Assembly (NCBI GenBank): GCA_016179165.1
Contig: JACORX010000329.1
Location: 1-26,507 of the forward strand
Direction: 5' to 3'
DNA length: 26,507 nucleotides
From: Candidatus Rokuibacteriota bacterium
GTDB lineage: Bacteria > Methylomirabilota > Methylomirabilia > Rokubacteriales > CSP1-6
Shown: positions 1 to 6,902 of the stretch, piece after piece
Numbering within the stretch: position 1 is the stretch's first letter
Layout of the letters: each line of letters opens with the position of its first letter
The notes under the pieces: generated by a model
What the model was told of the DNA's origin: nothing
The model's input: only the letters and a program-made list of their open reading frames with translations
Databases searched by the model: none
Program-made: the position numbers and the translations under genes

Positions 1-178
1 CCTCTGAGATCGCCTTGGTTACGCGCTCCGAGGGCGGCAGCGGGTTCTCGTTCGAGGCGAGCTTGATGACATCCGTCAGGCCGAACTCGCGCTCGAGCTC
101 CTCGATCGGCTTCCCCGGCTCGTAGGGGTCGATCCCGAGGATGTGGTCGTTGGCGAGCGATTCCCAGGACACAGGCAT
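1..178 (-). CDS. hisC: Histidinol-phosphate aminotransferase, N-terminal fragment
   Basis: The reading frame opens at the ATG at 176-178 and runs off the window edge after about 59 codons. The translation contains YEPGKPIEELEREFGL followed by VIKLASNENPLPPS, the typical N-terminal arm of HisC, a PLP-dependent class I/II aminotransferase. HisC converts imidazole-acetol phosphate and glutamate to histidinol phosphate in histidine synthesis. HisC homologues next to pheA can also act on aromatic amino acids, so a role in phenylalanine or tyrosine transamination is possible. The PLP-binding lysine lies outside the window. The gene starts 10 bp after the pheA stop and probably belongs to the same transcript. 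Family assignment is good; exact substrate is inferred. Confidence 0.85.
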   Translation of the reverse strand, partial: MPVSWESLANDHILGIDPYEPGKPIEELEREFGLTDVIKLASNENPLPPSERVTKAISE

Positions 179-188
179 GAGCGGCTCC

Positions 189-1250
189 TTAGGCGGCCGG
201 GTAGGATCCGAGGATCTTCAGGAACTGGCAGCGCTCCTTGACCTCGTCGAGAACGACCCGGACGTCATCGGTATCGCGGTGGCCCTCGAAGTCGACGAAG
301 TTCACGTACTCCCAGGGGCGCCGCTTGGTTGGTCGCGATTCGATCTTGGTCATGTTGAGCCGGCGCGCGGCAAAGGGCTGGAGGATGCTGTACAGCACGC
401 CGGGCTCATTCTTCATCGAGAAGAGGATGGAGGTCTTGTCCCGCCCCGTGACGACGGCCGGGCGGCGGCCGATCACCAGGAAGCGTGTCGTGTTGTACGG
501 GTTGTCCTCGATGCGCTTCTGCAGTACGGGCACGTCGTACGTACGGGCCGCCAGCTCCGAGGCGACCGCCGCCACCGTCGGGTCGTCCTTCGCGCGCTCC
601 GCCGCCGCGGTCGTCGACGGCATCTCCTCGGTGCGCGCGTCGGGCAGGTGGCCCAGCAGCCACTGCCGGCACTGCGCGAGCGCCTGCGGGTGGGAGCAGA
701 CGACCTTGACCTCGCCGAGATCGCCGGCCCTCGACAGCAGGTGCTGGCTGATCTCGAGCGTGAGCTCGCCCGTGATCAGGGCCTCCGAGTCGATGAGGCG
801 GTCGAGCGTGACATTGACCGGCCCCTCGGTCGAGTTCTCGACCGGCACAACGCCGTACTCCGCGCGTCCCCGCTCGACCTCCTCGAAGACGTCGGCGATG
901 GTCTTGAGCGGTATGAGGTGGGCCGAGGTCCCGAAACGGCGCATCGCCGCGGCATGGGTGAAGGTGCCCGCGGGACCGAGGTACCCGACGGGCAGCGGGT
1001 TCTCGAGGGCGAGCGAGGCCGAGAGGATCTCCCGCCAGACGACACGGACCGCCTCAGCGCTCAGGGGGCCCCGATTCAGCGCCGCGAGGCGATCGAGGAC
1101 CTGCGCCTCGCGCTCCGGGACAAAGTACGGCCGGTCCTGCTGCCGCTTGAGCTCGCCGATCTGAAGGGCGGCGTGTCCGCGCTGGTTGAGAAGGTTGAGG
1201 ATCTGCTCATCGAGGTCGTTGATCCTGGATCGCCAGTCGTCCAGGTCCAT
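189..1250 (-). CDS. pheA: Bifunctional chorismate mutase / prephenate dehydratase
   Basis: This 353-aa P-protein makes phenylpyruvate from chorismate in phenylalanine synthesis. Residues 1-85 are an AroQ-type chorismate mutase helix bundle (IGELKR, later VWREILSASLALE). Residues 88-265 are prephenate dehydratase, beginning GYLGPAGTFTHAA and containing the catalytic TTRF motif at 254-257. Residues 272-350 are an ACT domain with GVLYSIL (284-290) and ESRP (304-307), the usual phenylalanine-binding elements, so feedback inhibition is expected. The open frame extends 109 codons further upstream, but ATG 1250 fits the family start and has AGGAG seven bases upstream. It follows rluB by 20 bp and precedes hisC by 10 bp. 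Confidence 0.96.
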   Translation of the reverse strand: MDLDDWRSRINDLDEQILNLLNQRGHAALQIGELKRQQDRPYFVPEREAQVLDRLAALNRGPLSAEAVRVVWREILSASLALENPLPVGYLGPAGTFTHAAAMRRFGTSAHLIPLKTIADVFEEVERGRAEYGVVPVENSTEGPVNVTLDRLIDSEALITGELTLEISQHLLSRAGDLGEVKVVCSHPQALAQCRQWLLGHLPDARTEEMPSTTAAAERAKDDPTVAAVASELAARTYDVPVLQKRIEDNPYNTTRFLVIGRRPAVVTGRDKTSILFSMKNEPGVLYSILQPFAARRLNMTKIESRPTKRRPWEYVNFVDFEGHRDTDDVRVVLDEVKERCQFLKILGSYPAA

Positions 1251-1270
1251 GAAGGGCTCCTGATGCGGAT

Positions 1271-2020
1271 CTATCCGTGAATCACAGGTAGTATAGGCGA
1301 AGCGCCCTGGCCACGCAAGTTCCGAAGCCCATCGAGCTCCGCGGCGCTTAGGGGGCGCGTTCGCCCCGGCTGGAGCGTCCCCAGGCGCAGCGGGCCAAAC
1401 TGGACGCGGCGCAGACGAATCACCGGGTGGCCGAGGGCCTTGCAGTAGCGCTTCACTTCGCGGTAGCGCCCTTCCTTGAAGGTCACGCTGAGCCACGTGT
1501 TTCCCTTCTCGTGCTTGAGGATCCGCACGGTCGAGGGTAGCGCCGGACCGTCGGGCAGGAGGACGCCGCGCCGCCACCCGTCGAGGTCGTCCGGCCCGAC
1601 GTGGCGCTCCACCTCGACCTGATAGACGCGGGGGATCTCATAGCGTGGATGCAGGAGCCGGTTGGTCAGCTCGCCGTCATTTGTGAGGAGCAGGAGGCCC
1701 TCAGCGTCGTAGTCGAGCCGCCCAACGGGGAAGAGCCTGGGCGCGCCGGGCGGCAGGAGATCCGTCACGACCGGGCGGCCTTCCGGGTCGCGGAGAGTCG
1801 TGACGTAGCCGCGCGGCTTGTGGAGAAGCACGTAGGCGTACGCCTCGCGCGCGCCTACGGGCCGGCCGTCGAGGGCGATGCGGTCGGTCGCGGGGTCCGC
1901 CTGGGCGCCGGGCTCAAGCCGCACCGCCCCGTTGACGGTGACGCGGCCGGCCTCGAGGAGCGCCTCAGCCCCGCGGCGTGACGCCAGTCCCGCCTGAGCC
2001 AGGATCTTGCTGAGTCGCAT
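1271..2020 (-). CDS. rluB: 23S rRNA pseudouridine synthase, RluB/RsuA family
   Basis: This 249-aa protein has an S4 RNA-binding domain at residues 1-60 (MRLSKILAQAGLASRRGAEALL) and a RsuA-type catalytic domain. The motif GRLDYDAEGLLLLTNDGEL carries the expected nucleophilic aspartate at D103. Family members isomerise a uridine in 23S rRNA (RluB) or 16S rRNA (RsuA). The position directly after scpA-scpB favours RluB, because that trio is a common gene order. The start is fixed by the S4 domain, which begins at residue 1. Its first 56 bp therefore overlap the low-complexity 3' end of scpB. The short C-terminal tail after PLSAAELDGLRNL is unremarkable. Confidence 0.93.
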   Translation of the reverse strand: MRLSKILAQAGLASRRGAEALLEAGRVTVNGAVRLEPGAQADPATDRIALDGRPVGAREAYAYVLLHKPRGYVTTLRDPEGRPVVTDLLPPGAPRLFPVGRLDYDAEGLLLLTNDGELTNRLLHPRYEIPRVYQVEVERHVGPDDLDGWRRGVLLPDGPALPSTVRILKHEKGNTWLSVTFKEGRYREVKRYCKALGHPVIRLRRVQFGPLRLGTLQPGRTRPLSAAELDGLRNLRGQGASPILPVIHG

Positions 2021-2642
2021 CGGTGGCAGGAGAGCTGTCCCCGCCCTCGCCGGATCCCGCCGCCCCTGCGGCGTCGGCGGGGGCCTCCGGGATCACGAGA
2101 TCGCCCTCGACCTTCGGCAGGTCGGCCAGGTCCCTCAATCCGAAGGCGACGAGAAAGTCCCGCGTCGTCTCGTAGAGGAACGGCCTGCCGGGCGAGTCCT
2201 TCCGTCCGGCGATTCGGACCATGCGGCGGTCGAGGAGGTTGTCGAGGACCGCCTCCGAGTTGACGCCCCGGACGGCGTCGATGTCGGGACGGGATGCCGG
2301 CTGGCGGTAGGCGATGATCGCGAGCGCTTCCAGCGAGGAGCGCGACAGCCTGGAGCGCGTCCGGCTTCGGGCCAGCTTCACGAGCCAGGGCGCGACCTCG
2401 GGCCGCGTCACCAGGCGATAGCCGCCGCCGACTTCGATGATCTGGAGGGCCCTGCCCTGCCCGTCGAGCCGCTCCGTGAGCACGCTCACCAGCTCGCGCG
2501 CCTGGCCCGCGGAAGGAAGATCGAGCACTTCCTGGATGCGCTCGGCCTCGACCGGAGCCTCAGACGCGAAGAGCAGCGCTTCGAGGACGTCTACGGGTTG
2601 AGTCACGCTTGGGGGTTGAGTCACGCTTGGGGGTTCAGTCAT
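1965..2642 (-). CDS. scpB: Segregation and condensation protein B
   Basis: This 225-aa ScpB is a kleisin-associated winged-helix protein that binds ScpA in the SMC-ScpAB condensin, which organises and helps segregate the chromosome. Winged-helix segments span about residues 17-180, with the conserved LEALAIIAYRQPASRPDIDAVRG region and then DNLLDRRMVRIAGR. The tail after about residue 185 is rich in Ala, Gly, Ser and Asp and looks disordered; its end overlaps rluB by 56 bp. The start ATG overlaps the scpA stop as ATGA, suggesting translational coupling. The first 16 codons are an 18-bp tandem repeat giving PPSVTQPPSVTQP. In-frame GTG codons at 2624 and 2606 are therefore alternative starts. 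Confidence 0.94.
   Translation of the reverse strand: MTEPPSVTQPPSVTQPVDVLEALLFASEAPVEAERIQEVLDLPSAGQARELVSVLTERLDGQGRALQIIEVGGGYRLVTRPEVAPWLVKLARSRTRSRLSRSSLEALAIIAYRQPASRPDIDAVRGVNSEAVLDNLLDRRMVRIAGRKDSPGRPFLYETTRDFLVAFGLRDLADLPKVEGDLVIPEAPADAAGAAGSGEGGDSSPATDATQQDPGSGGTGVTPRG
2595..2642 (-). repeat. 18-bp in-frame tandem repeat at the scpB start
   Basis: On the coding strand the unit is RTG ACT SAA CCC CCA AGC. There are two full copies (2642-2625 and 2624-2607) and a 12-base third copy (2606-2595). Each unit begins with ATG or GTG, so the duplication multiplies possible start codons while keeping frame. The encoded residues lie before the folded part of ScpB. Confidence 0.9.
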
Positions 2643-3472
2643 GGACGGGCTCGGTCATGCGCGGTCTCTCCAGGGGTTGGGGCCTCGGTGGGCGGGACAT
2701 CCGAAGCCGTATCGGTCGCGGACGCCGACTCGATGACGATCTCGCCGAACAGCTCAGCCTGGTGGGCGCTCGCCTGCCCGAGCCTCACGAGCTCGAGCAG
2801 GGCAAGCAGCGTCACGACCCACTCGGCGCGGACGCGCTCTTGCCCGGCGACGGACGAGAAGAGGATGGACCACGTGTGCCGCAGCAGCTCGATGACCTCG
2901 CCCATGCGCTCGAGGATCGAGAGCGGGTTCGCCTCGATCCGGCGCGGCGTCTGGCGCTTCTGCTCCTCGATGAGCCGCGTGATGGCCCTCTGCAGGAGGT
3001 GAACCGAGAGGTCCTCCAGCGGGACGTCCTCGGGCGGCGGCAGGAGGCCGACGGTGCGGCCGTAGAGCAGCGCCTGCTCTGCCTCGAGCTCGCCGAGCCG
3101 GGCCCCGAGCTCCTTGACGCGCGCGTATTCTCGCAGGCGCTCGGCGAGCTCCTGGCGCAGGAGCTCGCCCTCCTCGTCGAGGGTGTCCGGCGGCGCCTCG
3201 GGATCGACCGGCAGCAAGAGCTTGGACTTGAGGTAGATCAGGGTGGCAGCCATGACCATGAAGGCGCCGGCGGTGTCGAGCTCCTGGAACTGCACCGACT
3301 CGAGATGTGCTAAGTACTGCTCGGTGATGGTGCGGATGGGCAGGTTGGCGAGGTCGACTTCGCTGGTCCTGCAGAGGTGGAGCAACAGGTCCAGCGGGCC
3401 GACGAAGGAGTCGACACGGACGGTCAGGCCCTGCGGCTCCGTCTCAGGGCTAAGCGTCGGGCCGGCGGTCAT
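2639..3472 (-). CDS. scpA: Segregation and condensation protein A (kleisin)
   Basis: This 277-aa protein is the kleisin subunit that bridges SMC heads and binds ScpB. The N-terminal signature FVGPLDLLLHLCRTSEVDLANLPI begins near residue 23, followed by the AATLIYLKSKLLLP helix near residue 75. A helical middle and a C-terminal winged-helix region (VVTLLALLELVRLGQ) complete the usual ScpA layout. The last 25 residues are acidic and Pro/Thr-rich, probably disordered. The start ATG at 3470-3472 overlaps the stop of a small repeat-coded ORF as ATGA, and the stop overlaps scpB as ATGA. No strong Shine-Dalgarno is visible before the start, which makes coupling to the upstream small ORF plausible. 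Confidence 0.95.
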   Translation of the reverse strand: MTAGPTLSPETEPQGLTVRVDSFVGPLDLLLHLCRTSEVDLANLPIRTITEQYLAHLESVQFQELDTAGAFMVMAATLIYLKSKLLLPVDPEAPPDTLDEEGELLRQELAERLREYARVKELGARLGELEAEQALLYGRTVGLLPPPEDVPLEDLSVHLLQRAITRLIEEQKRQTPRRIEANPLSILERMGEVIELLRHTWSILFSSVAGQERVRAEWVVTLLALLELVRLGQASAHQAELFGEIVIESASATDTASDVPPTEAPTPGETAHDRARP

Positions 3473-3597
3473 CCGGTAACGGGGGCCCAGAAATGGCCCC
3501 CGTACTCCCCCAGTAACGGGGCCCAGAAATGGCCCCCGTACTCCCCCAGTAACGGGGCCCGGAAATGGCCCCCGTACTCCCCCAGGTCCGCAATCAT
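3469..3597 (-). CDS. 42-aa repeat-coded small ORF bridging trpS and scpA
   Basis: Reading from ATG 3597-3595 gives an uninterrupted 42-codon frame ending at TGA 3471-3469. The start overlaps the trpS stop and the stop overlaps the scpA start, each by the 4-base ATGA. The peptide is MIAD, then three copies of a 12-residue unit (LGEYGGHFWAPL; the first copy has R for W), then VTG. The 36-bp unit is exactly 12 codons. One extra base in the scpA-proximal unit changes the last codons so that the stop lands on the scpA start. I recognise no family, signal peptide or membrane segment. It may be a real peptide, a coupling bridge carrying ribosomes from trpS to scpA, or a frame left open by chance. 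Confidence 0.45.
   Translation of the reverse strand: MIADLGEYGGHFRAPLLGEYGGHFWAPLLGEYGGHFWAPVTG
3476..3584 (-). repeat. Three-copy 36/37-bp tandem repeat with hairpin potential
   Basis: Units lie at 3476-3512 (37 bp), 3513-3548 and 3549-3584 (36 bp each). They are nearly identical; the third has cggaaat where the others have cagaaat, and the first has one extra G. Each contains arms of the type ACGGGGGCC and GGCCCCCGT separated by seven bases. Unit 1 has a perfect 9-bp stem, which extends to GTAC pairing if one A is bulged. The repeats fill the whole trpS-scpA interval. No T-run follows, so they do not look like intrinsic terminators; an RNA-structure or palindromic-element role is possible. 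Confidence 0.93.
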
Positions 3598-4586
3598 TTG
3601 GGCTCCAAATTTATCACCGCTCGGACTTCGTCCATGGTCTTCTTCGCGAACTCGCGCGCCCTCCTCGATCCCTCGTGGAGGATCTCCACGATCTCGCGCG
3701 GCTTGGCGGCGAAGCGCTCGCGTCGCTCACGAATTCCGGCGAGCGGCGGCAGCATGTGGGTGAGCAGCACCGCCTTGCAGTCGAGGCAGCCGATGCCCGC
3801 CGTCCGGCAGCCTGTCGCGCAGGCGTCGCGAGGCGCATCGGGAGTGAAGATCTTGTGGAGATCGAAGACCGGGCAGAGGCCCGGGGTTCCCGGGTCACTG
3901 CGCCGCTTCCGGGCGGGATCCGTCATCATCGGCTTGACCTTGGCCGTGATCTCCTCGGGCGTGTCCGATAGCAAGATTGCGTTGCCGAGCGACTTCGACA
4001 TCTTGCGGCCGTCGGTCCCCGGCACCTTCGGGATCTCGGTCAGCTTGGCCCCGGGCTCCGGAAAGACCGGCTTCCACGTGTTGTTGAAGCGCCGCGCCAC
4101 CTCGCGCGTCAGCTCGACGTGCGGTACCTGGTCGATGCCGACCGGCACCCACTGGGGCTTGTACATGAGGATGTCCGCCGCCTGGAGCAGCGGGTACCCC
4201 AGGAGCCCGTACGAGGGCGACTCGAGCCCCAGCTGCTCCACCATCTCCTTGTACGTGGGGACACGCTCGAGCCAGCCGAGCGGCGTCACCATGGAGAAGA
4301 GGAGATGGAGCTCCGCGTGCTCGGGCACCAGCGACTGGATGAAGAGCGTGCTACGCTGCGGGTCGAGACCCGCGCCGAGCCAGTCCGCCAACATCTCGAT
4401 CGTGCTGTCCGGCGCCTGGCCGCTGTTCTCCGCGTCCGTCGTCAGCGCGTGCCAGCTCGCAACGAAGTAGAAGCAGTCATACTCCTCCTGGAGCCGCACC
4501 CAGTTGTCGAGCGCGCCCAGGTAGTTGCCGAGATGGAGCTTGCCCGTCGGGCGCATGCCTGAGAGCACCCGCTGCTTGGACGTCAT
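3594..4586 (-). CDS. trpS: Tryptophanyl-tRNA synthetase
   Basis: This 330-aa class I synthetase charges tRNA-Trp. The HIGH-type signature is PTGKLHLGN (13-21) and the KMSKS loop is at 195-199 (GRKMSKSLGN). The start ATG 4586 is chosen over an upstream ATG because it matches the family N-terminus (SKQRVLSGMRPTG) and overlaps the upstream glycosyltransferase stop as ATGA. In the C-terminal region, cysteines at 238, 260, 267 and 270 form C-x21-C-x6-C-x2-C, with an extra Cys at 256. This closely resembles the iron-sulfur motif described for Thermotoga maritima TrpRS (C-x22-C-x6-C-x2-C), so an anticodon-side [4Fe-4S] cluster is likely. The gene links the LPS genes upstream to scpA downstream. Confidence 0.96.
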   Translation of the reverse strand: MTSKQRVLSGMRPTGKLHLGNYLGALDNWVRLQEEYDCFYFVASWHALTTDAENSGQAPDSTIEMLADWLGAGLDPQRSTLFIQSLVPEHAELHLLFSMVTPLGWLERVPTYKEMVEQLGLESPSYGLLGYPLLQAADILMYKPQWVPVGIDQVPHVELTREVARRFNNTWKPVFPEPGAKLTEIPKVPGTDGRKMSKSLGNAILLSDTPEEITAKVKPMMTDPARKRRSDPGTPGLCPVFDLHKIFTPDAPRDACATGCRTAGIGCLDCKAVLLTHMLPPLAGIRERRERFAAKPREIVEILHEGSRRAREFAKKTMDEVRAVINLEPK

Positions 4587-5356
4587 GACGCTCCCGGATC
4601 TCCTTCTACCGAGCCCCGGCGCGCTTCCCAAGCCTTGGCCATGCGCAGGAACACGTAGTTGGCGTAGAGCACGGCGAGCACGAAGCCGCGCCAGCCGTCG
4701 AGGAAGCCTAACCTCAGGACGTACATGGAGAGAAACCGGCCGAGCGGGCGGAGCGCAAGGTCGGCGAGCCCCGCCCGTCCGCCGCGGCTGACGATCTCCT
4801 GGGCCGCAAGCGTGGAGTACCGGTTCGAGCGCGCAACGAAGTCATCGAGTCCGCGGTACGAGTGGTGCAGCATCGGCTCGACGAGCGCCTCGACGGAGCC
4901 CTCGACCACGACCGATTCGTGCACCGCGCTGTCCACAAAACGGCCGGCGTTCCGGCGGAAGAGGCGGAGCTGGTAGTCCGGGTAGAGTCCGCCGTGACGC
5001 ACCCAGGCGCCCCAGAAGACATTCTTCCGTGGGATCGAATAGCCGTCGGCCGGGCCGTTCGCCCGCACGATGCGGCCGATCCGCGCCCGGAGCTCGGTGG
5101 TGACGCGTTCGTCGGCGTCCAGCGACAGCACCCACTCGCCTGTCGCCTGTTCGAGCGCGAAGTTCTTCTGCGCGGCGAAGCCGGCCCACGGCCGGACCCA
5201 GATCTTGTCCGTGAACTCGCGCGCAACCTGGACGGTCTTGTCGGTGGACTCGGCGTCGATCACGATGATCTCGTCCGCCCAGGCGGCGCTCTCGAGGCAG
5301 GCGCGCAGCCGCTCCTCCTCGTTCCAGCCGATGATGGTGACGCTGAGCCGGTTCAC
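4583..5356 (-). CDS. Family 2 glycosyltransferase, WaaE/KdtX-like LPS core enzyme
   Basis: This 257-aa GT2 protein has a GT-A fold. The nucleotide-sugar region VTIIGWNEEERL starts at residue 6, a DAESTDKT motif follows at 34-41, and the metal-binding DAD is at 80-82 (SLDADERV). The segment RHGGLYPDYQLRLFRR and the tail region near HHSYRGLDDFVARSNRYS match the WaaE/KdtX subfamily, which adds glucose or a related hexose to inner-core heptose. A hydrophobic amphipathic stretch near 215-240 may attach it to the inner membrane. The start is GTG (5356), overlapping the waaC stop as GTGA, and the stop overlaps trpS as ATGA. Donor and linkage cannot be read from sequence. Confidence 0.88.
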   Translation of the reverse strand: MNRLSVTIIGWNEEERLRACLESAAWADEIIVIDAESTDKTVQVAREFTDKIWVRPWAGFAAQKNFALEQATGEWVLSLDADERVTTELRARIGRIVRANGPADGYSIPRKNVFWGAWVRHGGLYPDYQLRLFRRNAGRFVDSAVHESVVVEGSVEALVEPMLHHSYRGLDDFVARSNRYSTLAAQEIVSRGGRAGLADLALRPLGRFLSMYVLRLGFLDGWRGFVLAVLYANYVFLRMAKAWEARRGSVEGDPGAS

Positions 5357-6384
5357 TCCGCGCCCTCGATCATGTCTCGCGCGGCCTCGAAGACTGCCGC
5401 GACCTCGAGTCCGGCCATGGTGCCGTCCGGACTCTGCAGTCCCCGACAGCGCGCCCCGTAGGGCCCGTTGCGCGCGGCGCGCGTCGGCCCGTAGAGTCCG
5501 AGCGACGGCGTCCCGAGCGCCGCCGCCAGGTGGAGCGGCCCCGTGTCATTGGCGATCATCAGCCGGCAGCGTTTCAAGAGGGCCGCCAGCTCGCCCAGAT
5601 CCGTCGGCGGGGCGAGGAGCGCGCTGTGCCCCGGCAGCGCCAGGGAGATCTCGCGCGCCATGTGCGCCTCGTCGGGGCCCCAGAGCAGCAGGAGACGCGC
5701 GCCCGCTTCAGTGGCCAGCCGCTCGGCCAAGGCGCCGAAGCGCGCCACCGGCCACCGCTTCTGCGGATGGCCCGCGCCCGGGTTGATCGCGACCAGCCGA
5801 TCGCCGGGTTTGACGCCCTCCTTGACGAGGAACTCCTCGATCCGGCGCTCCGCCGCCGCGCGCACCGGCACGTGGAACTCCGCGGGCCCAGACTCGATAC
5901 CGAGCGGGGCGAGGAGCGCCAGGTACTGCTCGACGACGTGGCGCGCCGAGTCTGGGGGCGTCACGCGACGGTTGGTGAAGAGCGCGCTCCAGCGCTCGCG
6001 GCACCGGCCCGCGCTGAAGCCTATTCGCAGGGGCGCCCCTGTGTAGGCGGTTAAGAGCCCGCTCTTCAGCAGTCCCTGAAGATCAATGGCCACGTCGAAG
6101 GAGGCGCGCCGGATCCTCTCTCGGAGCCGCCCGACCTTGCCCAATACCTGGCGGGCTCCCGCCGGGCGCCAGATGAGCTTGCGCCACAGGCGCGTGTCCA
6201 CCGGCACGACCGCGTCGAGATCGGGGTGGTCGCGGAGGATCCCGTATTCACGCGCCTCGACCACCCACGTCAGGTGCGCGGAGGGGAGCGCGCGCCTGAG
6301 CGCGTGCGCGACCGGGAGGGCGTGGACGACATCGCCCAGCGAGGACAGCTTGATGATCGCGATGCGCGGGTTGCGCAACGTCAT
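5353..6384 (-). CDS. waaC: Lipopolysaccharide heptosyltransferase I
   Basis: This 343-aa GT9 enzyme transfers the first L-glycero-D-manno-heptose from ADP-heptose onto Kdo of the inner core, at the cytoplasmic face of the inner membrane. The N-terminal half starts IAIIKLSSLGDVVHALP (residues 8-24), and the C-terminal half carries NDTGPLHLAAALGTP, the ADP-heptose-binding signature. AINPGAGHPQKRWP in the middle is also typical. WaaC is preferred over WaaF because the IKLSSLGDVVHALP form is characteristic and because a better WaaF lies at 13013-14035. The start ATG overlaps the rfaE2 stop (ATGA) and the stop overlaps the GT2 start (GTGA). A purine-rich 12-bp repeat lies just upstream and may supply the ribosome-binding site. 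Confidence 0.92.
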   Translation of the reverse strand: MTLRNPRIAIIKLSSLGDVVHALPVAHALRRALPSAHLTWVVEAREYGILRDHPDLDAVVPVDTRLWRKLIWRPAGARQVLGKVGRLRERIRRASFDVAIDLQGLLKSGLLTAYTGAPLRIGFSAGRCRERWSALFTNRRVTPPDSARHVVEQYLALLAPLGIESGPAEFHVPVRAAAERRIEEFLVKEGVKPGDRLVAINPGAGHPQKRWPVARFGALAERLATEAGARLLLLWGPDEAHMAREISLALPGHSALLAPPTDLGELAALLKRCRLMIANDTGPLHLAAALGTPSLGLYGPTRAARNGPYGARCRGLQSPDGTMAGLEVAAVFEAARDMIEGAE

Positions 6385-6902
6385 CGCCCCGCCCCGGGCT
6401 TCTCTCCGAATCGCTCCCCGGATCTCTCCCCGAATCTCTCCAAGATGAGCCGGATGAGGTCGCGCGTGGCGTGGCTCTTCGGATCCCCCGTGATGGCGAC
6501 GCGCCCTCCGGCCGAGAGGACCGCGCTCCGTTCCGGCACGGACTCCGCCGTGTAGTCGGTGCCCTTGGCGTGGACGTCGGGACGGAGTCTCGCCACGAGA
6601 GCTTCAGCCGTGTCGTCCTCGAAGATGACCACGCCGTCCACGGACGCCAGCGCGCCGACGATCTCCGCGCGCTCGGTGGCCGTCATGATGGGCCGCCCCG
6701 GTCCCTTGAGCCGGCGCACGGAAGTGTCCCCGTTGACCCCGACCAGGAGGGCGTCGCCGAGGGCGCGGGCCTCGCTGAGGTAGCGCACGTGGCCGACGTG
6801 GAGGAGGTCGAAGCAGCCGTTGGCCAAGACCAACCGCTTGCCCTGGCGCCGCCACCCCTCGGCAAGACGGGCCGCCTCGTCAACGCCGAGCAGCGGCGCC
6901 AT
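6381..6902 (-). CDS. rfaE2: D-glycero-beta-D-manno-heptose 1-phosphate adenylyltransferase
   Basis: This 173-aa nucleotidyltransferase makes ADP-D-glycero-D-manno-heptose and corresponds to the C-terminal domain of HldE. The cytidylyltransferase-like motif NGCFDLLHVGHVRYL is at about 28-42, and KGTDYTAESVPE follows in the second half. I start it at ATG 6902; a TTG three codons earlier (6911) keeps the same frame. It overlaps the rfaE1 3' end by 23 bp, so the two HldE activities are separate but adjacent proteins. The last about 15 residues (ERFGERSGERFGEKPGAGR) come from a 12-bp DNA repeat and are probably an unstructured tail. The stop overlaps waaC as ATGA. Confidence 0.93.
   Translation of the reverse strand: MAPLLGVDEAARLAEGWRRQGKRLVLANGCFDLLHVGHVRYLSEARALGDALLVGVNGDTSVRRLKGPGRPIMTATERAEIVGALASVDGVVIFEDDTAEALVARLRPDVHAKGTDYTAESVPERSAVLSAGGRVAITGDPKSHATRDLIRLILERFGERSGERFGEKPGAGR
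6400..6441 (-). repeat. Degenerate 12-bp tandem repeat at the rfaE2 3' end
   Basis: Plus-strand units ttctctccgaat, cgctccccggat and ctctccccgaat sit at 6400-6435, with a partial fourth copy after. The coding strand reads as GGGGAGAG-like units spelling RFGE/RSGE. The purine-rich copies resemble Shine-Dalgarno sequence and end close to the waaC start at 6384, so they may influence waaC translation. Confidence 0.75.

Noticed and set aside
3476..3584. CRISPR array
   Set aside because: Units are contiguous with no unique spacers and no cas genes nearby.
3476..3584. Terminator array after trpS
   Set aside because: Stems are GC-rich but no T-tract follows any of them, and the ATGA-linked small ORF argues for read-through.
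3377..3763. Plus-strand ORF with repeated KWPPYSPSNGA
   Set aside because: It is the opposite-strand reading of the 36-bp repeat and runs into scpA and trpS antisense; no start signal or family match.
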